Below are positions 23,976-30,449 of a stretch of DNA of 30,449 nucleotides, piece by piece (the stretch's first letter is position 1; the number at the start of each line of letters is the position of its first letter). The position numbers were made by a program, and so were the translations under genes. The notes under the pieces are model-generated. The model saw nothing but the letters and a program-made list of their open reading frames with translations. It was not told the origin of the DNA and searched no databases. This DNA comes from an uncultured Clostridia bacterium (GTDB taxonomy: Bacteria > Bacillota > Clostridia > UBA1381): NCBI GenBank assembly GCA_934486735.1, contig CAKSQL010000032.1, forward strand, positions 1 to 30,449. Reading direction: 5' to 3'.

Positions 23976-23996
23976 TTTGGAAGAGGTGACAATAAT

Positions 23997-24791
23997 ATGA
24001 AGTTGAAAGAAAAAATAACGGGCTTGCTCGCAGCTGCCATGGTTTTATCCGCCAATATCGCAGCTGCTCCGGTATACGCCGAAGCGAGCCGGAATCCGCA
24101 TGCCGAAATTATTCTCGAGCCGAAGCGAACAGCCGCAGGAATTGACTACGCTGTTTATATTGAACATGCAAGCTCGCTGAGTACGCTCATGCTTGCAGTG
24201 GATTTTTCGGCAGCGAAAAAAGGGATAATGAGTCTTGCCGACAATGCTTGCTTTGATATATCGCACAGCGAATGGAGCAGCGGCAATCAAACTTCACTCA
24301 AGACATATCTGGGCAGAACGGGGCAGAAAACCGGCTTTTCGTCGGATGAAAAAATAAAGGTGGCACAAATTTCGATTCCGATTGATATTTCAGAGGTCGG
24401 CGAAGTGACGGCAACGGTATCGGGCGCAATATGCGCCGGTGTTGTGCAAACAGACGGCGACGCGGTTAAAGGAACCGTAACCGTTCCCGAGCAGCCGGTC
24501 AGCTATGTGATAAAGGAATGCAGCGTTTTGAGCTTTGACAAAAACAAGGTGAATATTCTTTCATCAAAAAATCGCAGCGCTGATGTTATATATGCGCTGT
24601 ATGACAGTCAAGGCAGGCTTGTAAACACGTATGAGGAAAATATCGGCTTGAATCAAGACGAAAATGAAATATCACCGGACGGAATCGATTTCGGGCAAGC
24701 CGAAACGATATCTGTTATGATTTGGGACGGAATCGGCTCAATGCGGCCGCTTGCGGACAAAACAACAATAAATAATCGGAATGGAGATTAA
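23997..24791 (+). CDS. Secreted cohesin-like domain protein
   Basis: A 264-residue secreted protein. A signal peptide (cleavage near VYA, residue 28) is followed by a cohesin/CBM-like beta-sandwich (about 30-165) and a C-terminal Ig-like part (about 170-260) ending in VMIWDGIGSMRPL. The cohesin-like part is clearly paralogous to that of the next gene: both share the order S-x-W, LK-x-Y-x-G, TGFSS-x-EK-x-K and AGIV/AGVV near the end. Unlike its neighbours it has no dockerin and no LRR. If its domain binds dockerins it could act as an adaptor; that is inferred. I chose the ATG at 23997 (GAGGTGA upstream) over a GTG at 23925. First gene of the operon, 3 bp before the next. Confidence 0.8.
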   Translation: MKLKEKITGLLAAAMVLSANIAAAPVYAEASRNPHAEIILEPKRTAAGIDYAVYIEHASSLSTLMLAVDFSAAKKGIMSLADNACFDISHSEWSSGNQTSLKTYLGRTGQKTGFSSDEKIKVAQISIPIDISEVGEVTATVSGAICAGVVQTDGDAVKGTVTVPEQPVSYVIKECSVLSFDKNKVNILSSKNRSADVIYALYDSQGRLVNTYEENIGLNQDENEISPDGIDFGQAETISVMIWDGIGSMRPLADKTTINNRNGD

Positions 24792-24794
24792 GCT

Positions 24795-26429
24795 ATGAAA
24801 AATTTATTCAAAAAAGCACTTATAACAGCTTGCTCGGCAGCTGTTCTTGCAGGCATAAGCGTTGTCAGCGTAAGTGCGGCAACCGTTGAGGTCGGAGATT
24901 TCACAATCGACCGTTCATATTCATACGGGAAATACACAACCAAGATCAAATCGTATAATGGAAAGGGCGGAGATATCGAGCTTCCTGCCGATGCTGATTT
25001 TTCCGGCACAGTATATAAAATCACCATGGTCGGCAATGCATTTAAGGACAATGACCTTATAACGGGCGTTACTATCCCCGAGGGATACACCGATATCGAT
25101 ACGGAAGCGTTTTCCGGCTGCACGTCGCTTAAAAAGGCTGTAATCCCCGGCTCGGTAGATACGATTTCATCATCGGCATTTTTCGGCTGCACAGCTCTCG
25201 ATACGGTTGTTTTTGAGAAGGATACCGCTTCATCGCTGACTATCAACGCCGGCGCTTTTGCAAACTGCACGTCGCTCACAGCGATTGAGCTTCCCGCAAG
25301 ATTCAGCTCGACAAGATATAATTTCTTATACGGCTGCAACGCGCTCACATCGATTACTTTGCAGGAGGGTGCGAAAAACTTTGCGGTATCGGATAACATT
25401 CTTTACAATGTAAGCGGAGACACCGCCGCAATGGTAACATACCCCGGCAGCAAAACCGAGACCGAGTTTACAATCCCGACAGCGGTCAATGGCAAGACGG
25501 TAGCCTCAACCGTAATGCACGTTTTCAGAGATAATCCGGGTCTTAAAAAGGTGACTGTTCCGGCAACCGTAACAAGCCTGGGCGGATACACATTCAACGG
25601 CATGAAGGCTATCGAGGAAATTGTTCTCGAACACGAATCCGCTCCGTCGCTCGGCTCCAATGTGTGCACCTCAATGAATCCCGGCAGCAAGATAGTTGTA
25701 AAAAACGAAGATGTCGCAAAAGCATTTGAACCAACATCTGCATATACCAAGTATTACACTCCCGAAAATACAACAATTACCGTTGCAGGCTCGGAACCCG
25801 AAGCAAAAACGGTTTCGGCAGCCGTTTCAATCGCAGCTGAACCCGAACTAAAGGGCGGAAACGCTGTCTACGGAATTTATCTCGACAGTGCGGAAAATGT
25901 CAGTACCGTTCTTTTAAAGGTATCTTTTGATTCTTCCAAGGTCGGCAAAGGCACAATCAGCTCGGCAAACAACAGCTTCACAAGCGGAACATCAACATGG
26001 ACAGAGGAAAACGGCAAGCTTGTATTAAAAGCATATACGGGCATTATGGGCAATGTTACCGGATTTTCATCGACCGAGAAAACAAAGCTTGCTGAAATTA
26101 CCGTTCCTTTAAAGGACGGCGCAAAGGGAAATATTACAGCCGAGATATCGAATGCACTGGCGGCAGGCATTGTCAGTGAGGACGAATCGGCTATGAACGG
26201 TACGGTTACAATCGGTACATCTTCGGCAAGTGTATTTGTTCCGAGCTACGATGTAAACAACGACGGAACAGTTGATATTATCGATATCACCGAGGCACAG
26301 AGATATTATCGGGCAGCATCGGCGGATGCAAACTGGGAAGAAAAAGCAAAGGCTATGGACGTAAACGGCGATAACAAAGTTGACATCGAGGACTACATAG
26401 CAATATTCAACAACCTGAGCGATTTTTAA
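24795..26429 (+). CDS. Secreted BspA-type LRR protein with cohesin-like and dockerin domains
   Basis: A 544-residue secreted protein. The signal peptide is cleaved near VSA (residue 29). A BspA-like LRR_5 array follows (about 35-290) with repeats of the AF-x-GC-TSL-x-x-x-x-IP type, which often mediate binding to proteins or host surfaces. A cohesin-like domain is at about 342-475. The C-terminal dockerin (about 485-544) has two calcium loops, DVNNDGTVDIID and DVNGDNKVDIED, and the spacer motif ITEAQRYYR shared with the other two dockerins here. It starts 3 bp after the upstream stop, so translation is coupled. No catalytic domain is visible; a binding or scaffold role is likely. Confidence 0.87.
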   Translation: MKNLFKKALITACSAAVLAGISVVSVSAATVEVGDFTIDRSYSYGKYTTKIKSYNGKGGDIELPADADFSGTVYKITMVGNAFKDNDLITGVTIPEGYTDIDTEAFSGCTSLKKAVIPGSVDTISSSAFFGCTALDTVVFEKDTASSLTINAGAFANCTSLTAIELPARFSSTRYNFLYGCNALTSITLQEGAKNFAVSDNILYNVSGDTAAMVTYPGSKTETEFTIPTAVNGKTVASTVMHVFRDNPGLKKVTVPATVTSLGGYTFNGMKAIEEIVLEHESAPSLGSNVCTSMNPGSKIVVKNEDVAKAFEPTSAYTKYYTPENTTITVAGSEPEAKTVSAAVSIAAEPELKGGNAVYGIYLDSAENVSTVLLKVSFDSSKVGKGTISSANNSFTSGTSTWTEENGKLVLKAYTGIMGNVTGFSSTEKTKLAEITVPLKDGAKGNITAEISNALAAGIVSEDESAMNGTVTIGTSSASVFVPSYDVNNDGTVDIIDITEAQRYYRAASADANWEEKAKAMDVNGDNKVDIEDYIAIFNNLSDF

Positions 26430-26441
26430 TAAGGAGCAGAT

Positions 26442-28895
26442 ATGAAAAATAAAATTTTACATAAATTATCTGCGCTGACAATCATTGCGGCTATGCTGAT
26501 GGGTTTGACCGTCAGCGTATCCGCAGGAAACGACGGACTGATCGGCGCAAATATAAAGGACGGCGAGCTTCTCGGCTACTACGGGAACGGCGGAGATATA
26601 AAAATTCCCGACACCGTTACCGTTATCGCGGGCGAAGCGTTTTTAAACAACGATAATGTTACCAGCGTAACAATCCCGGGCAGCGTGCAGGTTATCGGAT
26701 ATCACGCATTTGACGGTTGCACAGCCCTTGAACGAGTGATTTTTGAAGATCCGACCGACGGAGCGGATATGATTATCCGTCTGAGCGCATTTGCAAATTG
26801 CCCCAAGCTGACCGAGTGCGAGATTCCCGCGGTGGCAACCTATGTAACGGCAAATGTATTCAAGGGTTGCACAAGTATGGACAAAATAACGGTTCACCCC
26901 AAAAATCCATACTACGTCACAGACGAAAAAGGCGTCATGTTTGGTCCGCGGGTAGATAACGGTACTCCGCAATACGATGACCCCAACCTGACTCTGACAG
27001 CTTATCCGAGCGGCAGAGCGGGCGGCTACACAATACCGGAGCAGGTCAACGGCAGAACGGTAGACCGAATTTGGGCAAGCGCTTTTAACTGCGCCGGGAA
27101 GCTGACCGATATCAGCATACCGGAGACGGTAAAAATCATAGGCGGCAACGCCTTTGAAAAAACGGGGCTGACCGACGTTACAATTCCCGACACAGTGCAA
27201 AAGCTCGATTCCGGTGCATTTGAAGACTGTACCAAGCTCACGCATGTAAAACTTCCGAAAGGTATAACAAGTATTTCTCACAGCTTGTTTAAGGGATGCA
27301 CAAGTCTTTCCTCGATAGACTTTCCCGACTCGGCAACAAGCATCGAGATGTATGCCTTTGCGGACTGTAAATCACTTACAAATCCGGTTCTTCCCGACGG
27401 GCTTGTGAACATAACTCTTGCGGCATTCGAGGGCTGCACCAATTTGCAAAGAGTCGTTATTCCGGCAAGCGTTACCGGATTTCCGAATGATGATACTGTA
27501 GGAGCATATGACATGTTCCCGGACAGTCCGAGAACATTGGTGGTTTATGTCGAAAAGGGCTCGAGCGGCGAGCGCTGGGCAGTAAACAATGTCGAGGACT
27601 GGGGATATAAATACGAGGTCCTCCCCGATGTGTCAAATCTCGACGCTATAAATCCGGGAAGCTTTTACTTGATTAATCTTGATAAAAAAATCAAGGTTGA
27701 GGGCGAATTTCCGATTAATTCACGCCTTTCGGCGGAGGAAATCTATTCAGGCGATGAGTATAGCGCATTTAAGTCCAAATCCGCCGACGGAGCGTTGAGC
27801 GTATATAAAATTTCGGCAGCTCCGGACAGCGATTCGGGCGAATACAGTGTAAGCATCGGGTTACCGGACGGTTATTCAAAGAATGCGAAACTGTATTTTT
27901 ACAGCGACGGAGAGGCTTCAGAAATTTCGTCATCAATGGTGAGCAAAACATTTACAGTACAGACTGACAGCCTGGGATATTTTGCGGTAATCGATTCATC
28001 CATCCCCGACGGAAACAAAGATGAAGTGACAAAGGTGACTCTTAATAAGACCTCCGCATCCATGAAAAAAGGCGACAAGCTTCAGCTGTCGGCAACGGTA
28101 TTGCCCCAAACGGCGGCAGATAAATCGGTTAAGTGGGAAAGCTCCGACAGCGACGTTGCGACGGTTGACAGCAAAGGCGTTGTGAATGCAATTTCGGCAG
28201 GAAGTGCAAAAATCACAGCGGCGGCGGCAAACGGAATCAGTGCATATTGCACGATAACAGTAACCGATTCCGGCTCGGGCGAACCTGTTAAGGGCAAAAT
28301 AGAAACCAAAGCAGCATTGACAGCCGACAAAGCCGCAGTCGAAAAGGGAAAATCATATTTCACACTTTCACTTTCGGAGGCTTCAAGAATTGCGAATGTT
28401 CAGCTGACCTTTGAAACCTCAACCGCTGACGTTAAAATCATCGGCGATAATGGGTTTACCGTTATCGGTGATATCAGCGGCGAGACAAACGGTGGAAAAT
28501 ATGCCGGTACGGCTGTACTTGGATTTTTAAATGCTGACAGCAGTCTGTTTTCATCCGACAAATCGGCTGCAATCGCAAAAATAATTGTAAATGCCGAGGA
28601 AGCGACAGTTAAAATAACCGATTTAAAGGCATCGGGCTGGGATTCGGATAAAAATGTAATGTACGGCAAAGTGAACGAAATCAATCCATCTGAGGCTGTC
28701 TTTACCGATTCGCTTACATACGACGTGAATGGCGACGGAACGGTTGACCTTTTGGATATTACGGAAGCTCAGCTTTATTATCGCGCCGATAAGAACAGCG
28801 CTGACTGGAGCGCGGTGTCAAAATGCGACTTTAACGGCGACGGCATACTCGACATAGAGGATTATATGGCAATCTGGCTGAACTTTACAAAATAA
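26442..28895 (+). CDS. Large secreted BspA-type LRR protein with Big_2, cohesin-like and dockerin domains
   Basis: An 817-residue secreted protein. Signal peptide to about residue 28 (VSA), then a long BspA-like LRR_5 array (about 35-370), an unassigned beta-rich linker domain (about 395-520), a Big_2 Ig-like domain (about 529-608, VTLNKTSASMKKGDKLQL start), a cohesin-like domain (about 622-755) and a dockerin (about 758-817; DVNGDGTVDLLD and DFNGDGILDIED). The Big_2, cohesin-like and dockerin tail has the same order as in the S8 protease across the divergent promoter, which suggests domain swapping or common descent. AAGGAG precedes the ATG, 12 bp after the previous stop. No enzyme domain is seen. 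Confidence 0.87.
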   Translation: MKNKILHKLSALTIIAAMLMGLTVSVSAGNDGLIGANIKDGELLGYYGNGGDIKIPDTVTVIAGEAFLNNDNVTSVTIPGSVQVIGYHAFDGCTALERVIFEDPTDGADMIIRLSAFANCPKLTECEIPAVATYVTANVFKGCTSMDKITVHPKNPYYVTDEKGVMFGPRVDNGTPQYDDPNLTLTAYPSGRAGGYTIPEQVNGRTVDRIWASAFNCAGKLTDISIPETVKIIGGNAFEKTGLTDVTIPDTVQKLDSGAFEDCTKLTHVKLPKGITSISHSLFKGCTSLSSIDFPDSATSIEMYAFADCKSLTNPVLPDGLVNITLAAFEGCTNLQRVVIPASVTGFPNDDTVGAYDMFPDSPRTLVVYVEKGSSGERWAVNNVEDWGYKYEVLPDVSNLDAINPGSFYLINLDKKIKVEGEFPINSRLSAEEIYSGDEYSAFKSKSADGALSVYKISAAPDSDSGEYSVSIGLPDGYSKNAKLYFYSDGEASEISSSMVSKTFTVQTDSLGYFAVIDSSIPDGNKDEVTKVTLNKTSASMKKGDKLQLSATVLPQTAADKSVKWESSDSDVATVDSKGVVNAISAGSAKITAAAANGISAYCTITVTDSGSGEPVKGKIETKAALTADKAAVEKGKSYFTLSLSEASRIANVQLTFETSTADVKIIGDNGFTVIGDISGETNGGKYAGTAVLGFLNADSSLFSSDKSAAIAKIIVNAEEATVKITDLKASGWDSDKNVMYGKVNEINPSEAVFTDSLTYDVNGDGTVDLLDITEAQLYYRADKNSADWSAVSKCDFNGDGILDIEDYMAIWLNFTK

Positions 28896-28910
28896 TTTAT
28901 GCGCTTTACA

Positions 28911-28938
28911 GGGGGCTGTATGTTTGGATACAGTTCCC
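28911..28938 (+). other. Intercistronic hairpin after the LRR operon
   Basis: GGGGGCTGTAT (28911-28921) pairs over 11 bp with 28928-28938 (two G-U pairs), loop GTTTGG. No U-tract follows, so it is more likely an RNA-processing or stability element than a classic terminator. It lies 16 bp past the stop of the large LRR gene. Confidence 0.4.
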
Positions 28939-29014
28939 CGTACGGCAAGCAGGATTTGATTGCCCCGGGCGAAATTTTCCTCACTTTGTTCAAAAACGCA
29001 TACGGGCGTAATAA

Positions 29015-29047
29015 TCTCTTATCATTCTTTACCCTGCCGATAAGAGA
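29015..29047 (+). other. Second intercistronic hairpin before the SLH gene
   Basis: TCTCTTATC (29015-29023) and GATAAGAGA (29039-29047) form a perfect 9-bp stem with a 15-nt loop, 45 bp before the SLH-protein start. AAAA follows, not U, so it is not a plus-strand terminator. It may be an operator or a leader structure. Confidence 0.4.
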
Positions 29048-29092
29048 AAAATGCAAACTACGCCGGTGCAGGGCGGCAGAACGGAGATTATT

Positions 29093-30232
29093 ATGAACAG
29101 ATTAACAAAAAAACTGTCGGCAGCGATTGCGGCTCTTTGTTTTTGCTTTTCTTCTTTTTCCGCATATGCGGCACAAATCACCCCATCGGATACAAGGATA
29201 ACACTCGGCAAAAACGATAAGGAAATATCCTTTGATATTTATCTGGAAACGGGCGCCGAATTTGCCGGAGCGGAATTCGGCATAAAGCCGTCACAGAGCG
29301 ATGTGGAATTTTCATCCCTGACCCTTGCGGACGAATTGAAGAACGAGTCCAAGGTGCAGACAATAAAGGACGGATGTCTTTATTTCGGATTTTTTTCGAA
29401 CACAAATAAATACAGCGGAGAAAAACAAAAAATCGCAACGCTGAATTACACATACAGCGGAAGCGCTGCAAGAAGTGTTTCGCTGGTTGAATCGAAAATT
29501 GTAACGGTTGACGCAAATAACAAAACCGCCGGCGATACATCGCCGGAGCCGTTCACCGTAACCATAACACGTTCGGGCGGTTGGTCGGGCGGCGGCTCGT
29601 CCTCCGGCAGCTCAGGCGGAAGCACAAAAAAACCGGGGGTAACTCTGCCGGACACTTCCAAGACATATTCCGACAAAAAATTTACCGATGTTGACGGTCA
29701 TTGGGCGGAAAACGATATTTACAGCTGTGTAAATAATGGGTTGTTTGCCGGTGTTTCCGACACCCTGTTTGACCCCGAGGGAACGGTCACAAGAGCAATG
29801 GCAGTTACTGTTCTCGGAAGACTCTCAAAGGACAGTATCCAAAGCGCAGCGACATCGTTTACCGATGTTGCAGCGGATAAATACTATGCAAATTATGTTT
29901 CCTGGGGCAAAGAAAATAATGTTGTAAAAGGCATAAGCGAAACCGAATTTGCTCCCGAAAATTTTGTCACACGCGAACAAATTTCGGCAATGATAGTGCG
30001 TTATCTGAATTATAAAGGCATTGCATTGCTAAACGCCTCCGCCGAAATTAAAACCCACAGCGACTATGAGCAAATTTCGGACTATGCAAAGGAAGATATG
30101 GCAATATGCTATGAAATGGGACTTGTAAAAGGTCATGACAGCGGACTTATCGAGCCAAACGGGAACTTGACACGCGCTCAGCTTGCGTCTGTTATTGCAC
30201 GCCTTTCCTCTTATATTGAAGGCATAAAATAA
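29093..30232 (+). CDS. Cohesin-like SLH-anchored surface protein (candidate scaffold anchor)
   Basis: A 379-residue secreted protein. A signal peptide (about 1-26, cleavage near AYA) is followed by a cohesin-like beta-sandwich (about 28-160; starts DTRITLGKNDKEISFDIYLETG), a flexible Gly/Ser linker (GGGSSSGSSGG) and three SLH repeats at about 196-245, 256-310 and 322-375 (FTDVDGHWAENDI, FTDVAADKYYANYV and a more diverged third). SLH domains bind pyruvylated secondary cell-wall polymers, so this protein should be held on the envelope with its cohesin-like head outward. It is the only protein in the island with an evident anchor. I chose the ATG at 29093 because CGGAG precedes it; an ATG at 29051 lacks a site. 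It follows the LRR genes by 197 bp and may have its own transcript. Confidence 0.85.
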   Translation: MNRLTKKLSAAIAALCFCFSSFSAYAAQITPSDTRITLGKNDKEISFDIYLETGAEFAGAEFGIKPSQSDVEFSSLTLADELKNESKVQTIKDGCLYFGFFSNTNKYSGEKQKIATLNYTYSGSAARSVSLVESKIVTVDANNKTAGDTSPEPFTVTITRSGGWSGGGSSSGSSGGSTKKPGVTLPDTSKTYSDKKFTDVDGHWAENDIYSCVNNGLFAGVSDTLFDPEGTVTRAMAVTVLGRLSKDSIQSAATSFTDVAADKYYANYVSWGKENNVVKGISETEFAPENFVTREQISAMIVRYLNYKGIALLNASAEIKTHSDYEQISDYAKEDMAICYEMGLVKGHDSGLIEPNGNLTRAQLASVIARLSSYIEGIK

Positions 30233-30449
30233 TTTAAATAATTTTAACAGACCAAATAACCCGGGTACAAAAATGAATAGTAGTATTTCTTATGGATATC
30301 GCTGCGAATTGCCTCCGCAAATGCCTGTATATTGACAAGTGTATATCTGATATACTATCCGATATTCTCGATAAATGCGGCGGCGGTTACAATTTTGATA
30401 TGACTCCGAACGGGATACGAATCTATAAATACGGTGCGATATATGCGTA
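30233..30449. other. Window edge: no confident gene, partial open frame
   Basis: A plus-strand frame opens at an ATG at 30292 and stays open to the window edge (52 codons), with no Shine-Dalgarno site before it. The peptide end (GGGYNFDMTPNGIRIYKYG) looks protein-like but matches nothing I recognise. A minus-strand frame is also open here. GTATATC and GATATAC form a 7-bp palindrome at 30341-30355. No terminator is visible after the SLH gene. Confidence 0.25.

Noticed and set aside
23925..23996. Upstream GTG start for the first operon gene
   Set aside because: The AAAGGA motif is directly against the GTG with no usable spacing, and the added residues precede a proper signal peptide that starts at 23997 with GAGGTGA upstream.
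19691..30232. Classical cellulosome locus
   Set aside because: No glycoside hydrolase, CBM-bearing enzyme or multi-cohesin scaffoldin is present; domain order and contents differ.
30332..30356. TTGACA ... TATACT as a promoter at the window end
   Set aside because: The spacer is only 13 bp, too short for sigma-A; the 15-bp alternative (TACTAT) is weak.

Overview
The window looks like chromosomal DNA of an anaerobic, Gram-positive-type member of the Clostridia (Bacillota). The evidence is MutS2, an S-layer-homology (SLH) anchored protein, dockerin repeats, a two-domain 2-hydroxyacyl-CoA-dehydratase-type activase next to a ferredoxin, purine-rich Shine-Dalgarno sites, near-consensus sigma-A promoters and many hairpin-plus-U-tract terminators. 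I see no tRNA, rRNA, CRISPR array, transposase or phage gene, and I do not assign a genus.

Layout. (1) 1-5.7 kb, minus strand: a giant activase/dehydratase-like fusion protein with its own promoter, followed by a polyferredoxin. (2) 5.7-10.2 kb, minus strand: a probable sugar-utilisation operon read galT, SGNH esterase, aluminium-resistance/methionine-gamma-lyase-like PLP protein, uxaC. It has a strong promoter far upstream, a leader of about 240 nt that carries one copy of an intergenic repeat, and a clear terminator. (3) 10.5-15.1 kb, plus strand: a small Mur-ligase-like protein without a P-loop, a tandem-OB single-stranded-DNA-binding-like protein, a sugar phosphate isomerase/epimerase and mutS2. 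A strong bidirectional terminator closes this block. (4) 15.3-19.3 kb, minus strand: a TetR-family regulator and a large secreted beta-helix protein in one operon. A perfect 15-bp inverted repeat covers the -10 box. (5) 19.7-30.2 kb: a secreted-protein island. A dockerin-bearing S8 protease (minus) is divergent from an operon (plus) that encodes a cohesin-like secreted protein and two leucine-rich-repeat (BspA-type) proteins, each with a cohesin-like domain and a dockerin. A secreted protein with a cohesin-like domain and three SLH repeats follows.

The most interesting part is the 19.7-30.2 kb island. It has the parts of a small cohesin/dockerin surface assembly that is not a cellulosome: one candidate wall anchor (cohesin-like plus SLH) and three dockerin clients (one protease, two LRR proteins), with no glycoside hydrolase in view. 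The 322-bp divergent control region holds two strong face-away promoters and three copies of a GTTAG-N6-CTAAC-type dyad, one of which also resembles a DtxR/IdeR iron box. This suggests co-regulation of protease and LRR operon, possibly by metal. Domain names were assigned by eye and not confirmed by profile search.
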